NCBI GenBank assembly: GCA_000711775.1
Contig: ARYC01000221.1
Location: 1 to 64,000, forward strand
Length of the DNA: 64,000 nucleotides
DNA from: Oxytricha trifallax
Lineage: Eukaryota > Ciliophora > Spirotrichea > Sporadotrichida > Oxytrichidae
Direction: 5' to 3'
This document shows, piece by piece, positions 10,149 to 21,400 of this stretch. Made by a program: the position numbers and the translations under genes. Within the stretch, counting starts at the first letter, position 1. Every line of letters begins with the position of its first letter. The notes beneath the pieces were generated by a model, which saw nothing but the letters and a program-made list of their open reading frames with translations, ran no database searches and was not told the DNA's origin.

Positions 10149-13097
10149 TCAACCCTGATTAGGCGTCTTTTAATCATTCTTGTAAAATGGAAGTTAAATT
10201 TCATTCTAATCTCCTAATTATATAAGATTTTAATGTGAATCGGATCCGTTGCTCCGTCTTGATGAGGCACGAGACCTATTTTCAATACTTAATTTGTTCT
10301 TTCTCTTTTACTTCATTAACTCTTTCTTGGGGTTTGGAGACCACTTTGAAAATACTTGAATTGCATGCAAAATTCTATCTTTCAAGATTTGTTAATCTTT
10401 CATATCCAAATTATCATCTCCTGAAGAATCAGAACCATCTTAGTCTGAATCTTGACTTCCTATACTTGGATTAGAATCATTTTCTGATTCTTCATGAATG
10501 ACATCGTTTTAGATTATACCTAATATTTGATCAAGTGTCCTTATCTTTGAAGATTTTCCTCCGCTCGTACTTGCTGTGGAATACGATTTCAAATCAAATT
10601 TTGACTTCTTCTGCTTGTGCTTCAACAGTCCTTTTAAGTCTGAAGGCCTGCTGACTGGTGAAGAATTAGCATCCTCTTCTTCATCAGAGTAAAATCTGTC
10701 TTCATCATCGTCACTTAAGTCATCTATGTCTACTTCTAAGAGTGCCTTGGAGTTTGGTTCAATTAGCAATCCCTTATCAATAAGCTGTTTCTTTTTCTTA
10801 ATATATTCATCTGTAAAAGTTTCATCATCGTTGCTTCCTGACTCGTCAAAGCCACTCTCATCACTTTCCTCATCACTAGAATTCTTCTCCTTTTTTGGCT
10901 CTTTTTACTTTTAATCAATTGCCTTTTAAGTTTAATCCCCTAAGATTTATAAGATATATAAAAATGTAAATTTCCTTCATAGTTTTTCTCTTTTTCTTCT
11001 TTTACTTAATTCTCTCTTTGATTTCTTCCTTGATTTTTCTATCTCTCTCCATAATAAGCTCATATTCCAAGAGACATTCTGCAAGACTTTTCCCAAATTC
11101 TATAAGATCTGATTCTTTGAATTGTATCGTGTTTCTATCTTTAGTGATATACCCAAAAGATGAGCACTCCATAGTAAAGCAATTTACTATGTTAAACTAT
11201 TTTCCAATCGTAATTCTTGCACAGTTTTCTTTGTACTTTTCGATTCTAAATCTTGAACTGAAAAATCTAAAAATCTCTGACCTTTCTGACAGTAATTTGG
11301 GGATTATTCTTATCTTGAGATATTTATCGGTGTGCAGAGGATAGTATGGGCCGTAAATAAAGATACTCTTCTTTTTAGAATGTTAATGTAAATCGATAAA
11401 AGCTAGAATTTTGTCTTTATCCTCTTTAATTAAATTAGCTATCTGCTCTTTTATCGCTATTGGAACTGGGTTAAGTTTTGGATCTTAATCTTCATTATCC
11501 ATGAACTAACGATTCATATCTGTTCCTAACAAGGTTGCTCTAGAATTTCCTATTATAACTCCATCAGGGTTAAGCATAGGGACAATTTTGAATATAAATC
11601 TTTTTCTCAGCTAATCAGCAACTTTTGATCTTGAAATTAGAAATGAAATGAGACCATGAACTATCCATGAAGAAGATGTCTCTCCTGGATGAATTCTAGA
11701 CTATACAAAGATAACTTTCTTGCTTCTCTGCCAATTAAAGTCATCAAAGTTTGTAATTGTAAGCAAAGGAACGTCAACTCCTCCTAACGTTTTACAAAGA
11801 ACTGAGTCTTACATTACTCTCCCTCTCTTTTTAAATGGCTTTTGGTTTTCTTCTAAGTAGTCTTAGGATCTTGCATTCTCTGCAAGTATCCAATTCTTTT
11901 ATTCATTTACAATGCTTCTAATATATTGGATGCACATTGAATAAGAGTATGGAATTGTGTAAGCAAACCATATTTTATCGTTTTCGTGTTCAAACTTGAA
12001 ATCAAAGCTTAAAGTATAAAACTTTCTCTATTTTGGTTAGAAACTCATTCTCATGTTACTTGTTTGAAAGTATTTTATATTCATACCTCCTCTTTCCCAT
12101 CCACAAAAAGATGGAGAATTTTTCTTTTATGACCAGTAATTAATAAGCATTCCATGATTGAATAAAGCATCCTTTTTGTTCATGTTTACAATGTTAAACT
12201 TAACTGTTCTGTTTCTCTTTGTTTTACTTACTTCAAAATGAAACCAGTTTGTGTGGCCTCTTGTGTTTGTATCAATTCTCAAAAATAAATCGTATGTGTT
12301 CTCACCAGTTTTAACTACCATATCTAAGTTACCGTTTTCAAAATTTGAATTGAAGCATAATTCATTCCATTCTACATCTGGACTCATGCCTTGAAATTCG
12401 CGCATTTCATCTCTTCTTGGAGCTTCTCCATCTAACATTTCTTCAAAAATTCCATCGTAAAAGGCTTTTGCTCCTGCTTGCCCAAAAAATTTAGGAAATG
12501 CAAATTCATAAGTATTTTCAGCTGGTTTTACAAAATTCTTATGCATTTCAAAGGAATCCTTAAATCTTGGTCCATAGTATTAAAAAATAAGTTCATTTAA
12601 TTTAATTGATTAAATAGTAGATTATTTTGAAGTTATTCATTTTTCCATTAGAGTTTGAATAATAAGCTTGCTCTTCATAAAATGATTATAAAGGATTTTC
12701 CAAGAAATTGAAATACAAAGGAATAGGTGCTGATTCAAAATCAACTTCTGGTTTCCATCTAAAAACAATATTTAATGCATTAATATATACCCGAATTTCA
12801 TGTCAGGACCAAGGGAATGTGCTCCTTCCAAAATTGGTAGAGGAATGTCTGGAAGTTTTTATTTTACTTCTTCACCATCTTTTTCTTATTATGCGAAGTC
12901 TCCAGTATTTACTAAAATTACAAAGCTTAAAAAATAAACTAAATAGTACCTTTAGAAGGAACTAAATCTTTTAAATTTTGTATAGGATCATTTTTATTTT
13001 ATTATTTTTATAGTTTGCGATCTGAATTATTTGATTCTATGCTGCTATCAATGTTATCAAATATATCACCTTCTTAGTCATCGCTCTTATCACTCAT
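10149..13097 (-). CDS. cytosolic carboxypeptidase (M14, tubulin deglutamylase family)
   Basis: Removing GT-AG introns of 38 nt (near 12920-12957) and 32 nt (near 12756-12787) and IESs of 40 and 52 bp leaves exactly 929 codons. The N-terminal CCP domain is seen ([26 protein letters not shown]). The catalytic domain follows with the zinc motif HPGETSSSW, the substrate/zinc region [20 protein letters not shown] and the third zinc His in FIDLHQHS. A Glu in the context TMECSSFGY sits where the catalytic region ends. The C-terminus is a long acidic Ser/Asp-rich tail. CCP enzymes trim glutamates from tubulin tails, fitting a ciliate's axonemes and cortical microtubules. Substrate preference cannot be told. 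Confidence 0.9.
10917..10968. other. 52-bp IES in the carboxypeptidase gene, pointer AATT
   Basis: AATT at 10917-10920 and 10969-10972. Without excision the frame hits TGA. With one copy kept, MKEI joins [12 protein letters not shown] and the acidic tail follows in frame. There is no GT-AG arrangement that restores the frame. Confidence 0.75.
12574..12613. other. 40-bp IES in the carboxypeptidase gene, pointer ATAGTA
   Basis: ATAGTA occurs at 12574-12579 and 12614-12619 in matching codon phase. Excision joins NNFKIIYY to [10 protein letters not shown]. The segment has no GT on the coding strand, so it cannot be a normal intron. Confidence 0.82.
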
Positions 13098-13280
13098 TTT
13101 TAAATTGTAATTATTTTAAGTGTAATAAGATTAAGATTATAATTTTATATTTGCTTGAATTTTATTGATTATATAAAAAGATACTTTATACTGAGATTAG
13201 AGCTTTAATAATTGAAGAATAAATAATTAAGCGATTATTTTAGTTACTGTGAGTTAATATAAAAGTGAATGTAAGAAACA
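13098..13280. promoter_or_regulatory. AT-rich intergenic space upstream of the carboxypeptidase gene
   Basis: 183 bp between the carboxypeptidase start and the stop of the next minus-strand gene. It must hold the promoter of one and the 3' end of the other; no specific motif was recognised. Confidence 0.35.
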
Positions 13281-15186
13281 TCACTAATTTAAGCCTAGGT
13301 CATTTACATTGCTCATAAAGCTACTCTATTGCTAAATATCATCTTTCCTATACTCCCTACTTCCCTCAAGGTCTATAGTGTTTGTCATGCCTAATAGCAT
13401 CTACTGATTATTTGTGAAACCGTTTTCAGTTTGATTTTATTAACTCATATATTGGAATTCACTGTCGTACTAATCGTCGTCTAGGAATTACAAGTCATTG
13501 TCGATTAATTATTGATTTTTATTTTAAAAATCTCCTTAGTGTTAATTCCCTTTTATACTTGAATAGCAGCTCTCTGGAATAAAGCCTTATTTCTGAGAAG
13601 GTCTTCCTGTATTTAGATCTTCTAGAATTCTGTTCCCTAATTTATGCTGAAAATCACAGAGATCCTGGTCATCCAATAAATTACTATCGTTTAACTCTAT
13701 ATTTGATTCTTGCAGCTAATTTTCAGTTTTTAGATTCTCAGCTGATTCAAATAGTGCCATTGCATTTTGAGAAATAAATTTATGTTTTGGTTAGTTTTGA
13801 AAATTTGGGTTTTAAGAGTATGGATAATTATAATTATTTATATTACTTTACTTTGGCTAATTATACTGTTAGTTATTTACAGGTTAGTGATTGTTGAATT
13901 TCAGAGATTCTTCTTGATAATAATTAAGTTCATCTTCAAACTTAAGCTTAGAAAAATCAAGTTTAGGGATATTTACCTATAAAGGAATTTACTTATTTTA
14001 CTATTATTGAAGTTAACTTGGTTTTGAAACTTGCAGAACTTATTATGGAGTTTAATCAAACTTCAAGAATTTATTGCCATGTTTACTATAATTATGAATA
14101 CTTGAAAATGAGCTGGTACTTATTGGTGATAAAGGCATTTAAGCGAAAAATTCGTTATTGTTGTCATAGTGCGTTAGCTCTTCATCATAAACTATCTCTC
14201 TAACATCTTCCATTAAATTCTCAGGGAGTGAGTAATTTTCAAGAAGAGATTTAAGAAAGTTTTAGTACTTTTAAACATCCATCATAAGCTTCTTGATTGT
14301 GCGCTCATTTTCTTTGAAAGCCTCCTCTCTCTGGAAAGGCGAGAGTTCCCTTGGATCTTTTTATTTCTCATCAATCAGTTTTTAGCATCTCTAGCAAAAG
14401 TTTTAGGTACTTTTGCTCGAATGAGTTTTCCCAAATAGTTAATTTATCGCTTCATTTGATGACCTGCCTATTTATATATCTTTGTCATTATAATTTATTG
14501 AAACTTACTTTCCATTCTTTTAGAAGTTGATTTGGCATTTGTTTCTTTTCTACTTTAAGAATCTAAGTCTGAAACTGCAGCTACCTTTAACAGCTTTGTA
14601 GGAGATTCTTATCTTATGAAACTTCTTCCAGTCTATAAATTCTTATTAAACTTTGTAAAATTACCATCATCATTTTAATTTCATTATTTTCTTGCTTTAA
14701 CCTTTCTACTTGCATTTATAGTCTAATGTTTTCACTAGATATTACATTTACACAATATTGTAAAGATAGTGGATAAACTATATAGTAAATTATTTGATTG
14801 ATGGTTTTGATCAACGCCACTTCTTAGGGAGCCTACTATTAAATCAAGCTCTACAAGCTTTCCTTATTAATTTTCAAGTTAATCCTTAAATCATCATTCT
14901 CTGATTTCGCCATAAACACTTGTCACTCAAGGTCTTTTATTCTTGTAGTCAAATCGTTTATCTGATTCTGTGCATTCAATTATTCTGCTACTATTTTTTG
15001 TTATTACTAAGCTTCCTAAAGTTGTTTTTGCTGTATAGCTGTGAATTAAAGGGGTATTGAAAATCGTTTATCATTAGAGATAAGTCTTTGAGGGTTGACA
15101 AGGGAGGGAGTGTGGGAAGCTGTGTTTGGCAAAATTACAGACTTCTTAGTGTCATCTCTACTTATTCTTATATTCTTCAAATCCAT
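13281..15186 (-). CDS. coiled-coil protein with disordered C-terminus, 607 residues predicted
   Basis: From ATG at 15186 to TGA at 13281. Removing segments of 27, 51 and 4 bp bounded by in-phase repeats leaves exactly 608 codons. The N-terminal half is a Gln/Lys/Leu-rich coiled coil (QQKIVAEQLNAQNQINDL, then LQMQVERLKQENNEIKMM). The middle carries a helical stretch ending in LIDEKQKDPRELSPFQREE or the equivalent. The C-terminal half is Asn/Gln/Ser-rich and probably disordered. No catalytic motif was recognised; a structural role, for instance in cortex or cilium, is possible but is only inference. Confidence 0.75.
14379..14383. other. frame break: 4-nt micro-insertion or homopolymer error
   Basis: Just after the coding sequence for LLLEMLK the frame shifts by one. 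Dropping 4 nt from GATTGAT near 14374-14378, or one base from the adjacent run of five T (plus strand), both restore it. Confidence 0.45.
14440..14490. other. 51-bp IES, pointer TAATTTAT
   Basis: The 8-bp repeat occurs at 14440-14447 and 14491-14498 in matching codon phase. Excision removes two in-frame TGA codons and joins WKVSFNKL to TIWENSFEQK. Confidence 0.85.
14899..14925. other. 27-bp IES, pointer CTC
   Basis: CTC at 14899-14901 and 14926-14928. Excision removes an in-frame TGA and joins RIKDLE to NDDLRINLK within a coiled coil. The pointer is short, so the boundary is less certain. Confidence 0.6.
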
Positions 15187-15412
15187 TTTATTAACTTATT
15201 ATATTCTGAATTCAATATAATTAAGTATTATTAGTTAACACAAAATCTATATTAATATACTTAGTGGGTAAAATACAAAAGACCTAACCTTAATATTGTT
15301 TTTCTTAGATTTATTTGATTATATATAACTTCTAAGGACCCTAAATTAAGCATTAAATATTTATTATGAAATTAATAATGTTTTTAGAATTATCAAATGA
15401 TTAATTAAAGCT

Positions 15413-18400
15413 TCACTCAAAATTAAACTTGTCCTCGATTCTTCTTTTCATCATAGTATTTTTTCTCTGTCTTTCTTCAACTTCTTCATCATGTTAGAGA
15501 ATAGTATCGAGTCTATGCTAAGCTCCTCCTCTTGAATTTTGTGTGCCTCTTCTACGTTTCTTATGAATACTACCACCAAACAAGCTATCTCCAAAACCAA
15601 AACTTATCCTGTTATTAAAAGCATTTAATGATGCTTATGGAGGTAGTAAATTTTAGCTCATGTGATCACCATCCGTGGTTTTTCTAACATTGAAAGGAGG
15701 TGACTAAGTGTTATTAATAGTGTCTCTCATAAATTTATACTGCTATTCTTGCTACTTGACAAGAAGATCTTTTATAATACTCATCTCATCACCTAGCCTT
15801 GTTATAGAGTCCATTATGTACTCTTAATTCTTAGTGTGGGTCAAATCTACATTGGCTTAAGGATCTATTAGTTTTGATCTCTCTTCAATTATATCATCGA
15901 TGTATTCACAGTCAGGTTTTGCAATAATGATGTATTTTTGCGCTTTTAATTCATAGTCAGTTAAGAAGTAGTTGTCGTAGATTAAAGAAGCTAATTCTTT
16001 GTACATGCTGTTCTTGGCATTCAGTTAAATTTTGTTATAGGATTCTGAAATAATGGAAATTAAAAGATTAAGCAGCACCACAATTAAAAAGAGAGAAGCT
16101 ACAACAAATAAAATCCAGATAACTCCCTAATTTTAATAAACAAAAAAACATTCATAAAGTCTAATAGCTAAATTATACTTTTGATTGTCATCTCCAAACT
16201 TATTGGTTTCAAAATCTCCAAGTAAAAGTCTAAATGTGAATGAAAGTCCCTCTGGATAACTTTAAATGAACCTGCTTTCCTTGTCAGGATTCGCTTAACT
16301 CAATATATAGAACGAATTTCCGAATGCAAAAAGAGACATAACCAAAATTACAAAGAAGTAAACCATGTCTTATATAACAGATATAATCATGCTTGTCAAG
16401 TATCCTACATTCCTAAAGATTCTCAAGTAGTAGAGCGATTTTAGCCAAATGATTAAAGTTGCAAAGGCATAGAGTGGCCTTTATATTTCTACTCCTATAT
16501 TCAAGTAATCAATAATTATCGTTGTGAAGATAAAGAAGATTGAGATTAAGTCTAAATATAATTATATAATTATAAAATTTCATAAAATCATAGGTATAAT
16601 TCCAAGGAGACGAAAGATAGATACTTGCATCAAGCCAAGCTTGAATAACTTCTATAGCAGCAAAATACAGTAAGAATATGACGATTGTGATTTTTGAAGT
16701 GTTATTTATTGCTGCATTATAGCGGCATACGACTGACGGATCTTTACTTAAATCGATTTATTGCTCCTAAAAACAGTCCTCGACAATAGGAAAAACAAAA
16801 CTTGTGTAGAACATGAAGAATATCAAGAAAGCTAAACTTGGTATCATCATCCATCTGATAATTGCTTTCCTAGTGATAGGCCAAGAGTATTCGATAATAG
16901 CTCTGACAGCCTCAGATTCAAAAATATCCATTTGCTCTGTAGTCCTAAGGGCTGTAAATATATTGAGATCCTTTCCACTAGATTGATTTACCAAGTTTGG
17001 AATGTCTAAGAATGAAACTTTAGTAGGTAGTTAGAACTCATTATCATCAAATAAATCAGGATTTTGAGCTATTTATTCCCGATCCTCAAACCAATAAGTA
17101 TTCGTACCTGTGAAAGAAAATTTAATCTCTTGACTTATTTTCAATCTTTCTCTATCAAATGTTTTGAGCATAGGCGTCGTCTTGAATCTTTTATCCAGAT
17201 AGTAGTTTGTTTTTTATAGTCCTTTTATAATCAAGTAGGGAACAATTTCACTCATGTTTTCTGAATAGAAATTTAATGGATAGTCAGCAAGATAGTTAAG
17301 GAATTAATCAGTTAGCTTGGCATTACTTAAGAAGTAATGAAGTGGAGTTTTTCCTACTCTATTTTTTAAGTAAGGTATATAGAACGGTCTTTCTATACCC
17401 TCATCCTCATGATATATTTACATTCTTCCATAAACGTATGAAAGCAAATTGACATCGTTCAAGTAGAAGAGAATATTCTATCTTTTAGGATAAACAGACA
17501 AGCAAGCACTTTTTAAAACTTCGTATGGTATATCTTTAGTCTTATAGATTTTCTTTAACTTCGTAACAAACAGCCAATTGAATAGCGAGAAGTCAAAAAC
17601 TACTCTCTTCCTTTTTTGATATCTCTTATTTGCTCTATACATATATTAAGCCACTTTAGCACTCAAGTCACTACAGAATTGAACATTATATAGTGATTCG
17701 ATATCAAAAGTAAGAGGATATATATTAAAGTTTTCTTGCTTTCTTTTATTGAACATTTTATACAAAATGTTCAAATTATCGTAGTATTCTTTGTTTGCGT
17801 CGAATAACAAATTCTTAGTAAATATAACTCCATGATTAATGTAAAACTTGGGTGGCTCATTTGAAAATTAAGGCACTGCATTAAGTGAGTCCCAATCTGA
17901 TACCGTTGATATTTCAATAAGTTTCTTCTCAGCGTCAACTACTGCATACTTTTTAAGAATATGATTGTCAACAATTACTACTATTGTGTAGTCACAACAA
18001 AATACTAAAGGCCAGTCTCTATTACCAGTTAACTAGCAAGACTTCATCCAGTTGAATCTATTTTGAAGTGACTCTATTTTTAGCTCTAACCTTATTGTAT
18101 TTTCATTTTTATGCATGATTTTCTCAATAAAATTTGCCTATTCAAAATCAGGCTATTTTTCAACATTGCTTATAAGTGTCTTGAATCTTCCATCAAATGT
18201 TTATCGCATGGAAAATCTATTCGTCTCAACTTAAGAAGGACTGAAATACTTGAAGTAATCTGAATCTCTGTAATTTTCAGGATTTACTTGATGAGTACAT
18301 TAATTTGAATAACCACTTAAGTTTAGAGTTTGAATTTTAAACACTTGCTCTTCTCTATCAAACTCGATGAATCTTATTAGATTGGGTGAGAAAAAGATAT

Positions 18401-21400
18401 CTTAGTCATGATCAATGATTGAAACAGCGTCATAAATATGATAGCCTTATTCATCCAGTTTATCTAAGAGTTTATAGACAACATATAGATTTCTTCCATT
18501 CTTAATTGCCTTAGCGACAAAATGCTTGAGATCTTCTGCAAATCTTAAACTTTCTATATCAAAAGTTAAACTGACAATTTTTACTTACCTTAAATTCCTC
18601 TTACTTCAGAGCATTTTGAATGTTGAAATATTATTTTAGTTTTGGGTGTTACTATGAACTCATCATCTGTTTCGCTAACACTTGTCTCCACGACTAAGTA
18701 TTCTCCTAAGCTCTCATTCAGCATTTTCTTAAGAACATACATATTATCACCAAGTTTGTATAAAGCTAAAACAAAATTTATAGTGTTAAGAATAAAGATT
18801 ACTTTGGTACTTGGAATATTCGCAATTATTATTGTGTCGGTTTTCTATGAGTTTACTTGAGATACAATACAAATTAAAATTATAAATATAATTTAATATA
18901 TTCAAAACCAAAAGAAATAATTTAAAAAATTTAATTTATTTTATTATGCTAAAATTAAGGAATAATTTTAATTTTTAAGAAGTAAAAAAAATTTCTTTAA
19001 AATTTGGGGTAAGTATCCTGTTCTATATTTAAAAAGAAATTTTTTATTATAAATTTCTAAAAATATTCATTATTAATTATGATTTAGTTATTTATAATTT
19101 TGCTTCCTATTAATTTTTACCTTGAAAATGAATTACAATTTTTATGAAAATAAAATTTAATTATATATAAAAAAATTTAATTTAGCATTATTATAATATG
19201 CTTTTAAAATTATTTACAATTCAAACTTTTTACTTTTAGTTAAACGTAATTAAGATATATGTGTTTCAAAATAATTTACTCTCATAATATATTAATGTTC
19301 AAGGCAAAAAACTATTGAAGTGCACAGGAAATTTTTATGGGGAGTGGGAAATTGAATTTTTTCGGAAACTTTACCCCCCCAAATTTTTTTTATTTGCAAA
19401 TTTAAATAATCTTGAAACAAAATAATGAGTTAGGTCAATCAGCATAAAATAAGGATTTCTTTTAATTTTACATATTAAATTTAATTCTAAAAATAAAATT
19501 TACCAATATATCCAAAAAGTATTTTATAAACCGATACTTAATTTTATATTTTACTAAAGTATTTTGCGGTTTAATTTTAATGTCCCAAACTTTTACACAA
19601 TTATTTTTAGTCAGCAAATATAGTTTCATGTTTTTAAGTTATAATAATGAGAAAATTTGTTTATCAATTTTATGGATAAAATATTGGGACATTCTGTATA
19701 ATTAATAAGTTTTTTATTTTATGCAACAAATAATATGGTTTATTTTGTTTAATTTTTTAATTCTTAAAAATTAAGAATTAACTTATGAATTACAATTTAC
19801 ATTAAGCTAAATCATAAAAGAATATATAGTAATTACTTGGTTATAATTAAAAAAAGAGATATTAAAGCAATAATCTTTTATGATTGCTTAAAAACTTTCC
19901 TTATCGAAATTAATTAAAGGATAATTTTAACCCCTGCAATAATTATAGGTAATCTCTTCTTGATTAAACAAACATCCTAAATTAAAGAAATTAAACTAAA
20001 TCAATGTTTTATTGTACTCTTATCATAGCCTATAAGTTCCAAATAATTTAAATGCAAAGCTGGATAAAGATGAATCTTCGTAGTTGAAAATAAAATGGAC
20101 ATTCTTTTTGCAGTACTATCGAATCTTATTATTTTCCTAAAAGCGAGAAGTTATGATAAAGTGATTAATTACTTTTAGTTTAGTTGATTTGCTCCAGATA
20201 ATAGAGTGCATTCTATAAGCTAGGTTTGTTTATAAGGATCAAAGTAGTCGAACTTAATTTACTATAAATAATCATTTTTTTCAAGCCAATAGATGTAAAA
20301 CATTTAAATATAAGGAGAAAGTGATTATTAAATATCAAAAATTTATTTGTCTTCAAAGATCAAGAAATGTTTGACGTTAGTTCCTAATTAATTGGGAATT
20401 TAAAATTTGATAATTCAGGTTATTGAAAATCAAAAATATGTTTTTTAATAATTATAATTTCCCCCCACTAATCTCTAAGTCTGTTCAACCTTTTGTTCAG
20501 TCATATTTACAATGTAAAGGAGATCTTTATTTAAGATGTAAATGAAGTTACTATTCATTTGATAATTATTTATAATAAAAATAAATTAAGTATTTTGATA
20601 TGACTCAATATTCTAAATGTCAAGGTCCTACAGAGCTCCCTTAAACTATATGGTAACTAGTGGTTCATTTTTACCCCCTATTATTTTGAAGACACACATA
20701 TAATCTTAATAAATTACAGCTAGTGTGGCAGTTTCTCTGTTAAGCACAACATTAAAGATATTTTGATCTTCAAGTTTTATTTTAGAGATTATTTTAGAAA
20801 TGCTAGTTTCCATGTCTCCTTTAATCACGCAAATGTTAATCTCAGATTTTTAAAATTCAATAAATGAAAAAAGATGTGATTGGATCTTAAATGTCCATTA
20901 TGATATAAGTTTATTCTTTGACTTCCAGTAACTCCCTGACTTTGATAATCTTACCTTAATTTGGAGGTAAAGAGTTCTCCATTAAAAACATATCTTTGGT
21001 GACAATGTTTCCATCTTTTATTATAAGTGTCTGTTTTTTGGCATCTTAATATAACCCCAAAACTTGCCTAGTTTAGTTTTAAAAATTGATTACAGATTTC
21101 TAGTATAAAATAGAGACTTATGCTATAAACATTATTTTTTAATTTGAATTTAAATTAAAGTATTATTTTTTATAGCTTTAGAGATAATTTTTAAAGTTAA
21201 AAATAATTAATAATAATAATACTTATAGTCGTCATTAAGATTAAATCTACTTTACTAAAATTATTTGCCAAGAGGTTTATATTCTTTTCAGAAAATCATT
21301 TACAAAATAAATTAATACTTTGTTATAATCAATTTAAAACTTATAAAATAAATTAATTTTTTTATCTTTCCTTTTTATAATAATTCTTAAACAAGTTTAC

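Noticed and set aside
19316..19380. C-run and GGAAA motifs resembling the repeat at 48206-48685
   Set aside because: The similarity is limited to short low-complexity stretches, and it lies inside the 1.18-kb IES.
8960..20872. Frame shifts at A/T runs explained as long-read homopolymer errors
   Set aside because: I first read four breaks this way. Most are better explained by pointer-bounded segments that also fix the codon count. It remains possible for the breaks near 8967, 14379 and 20867.
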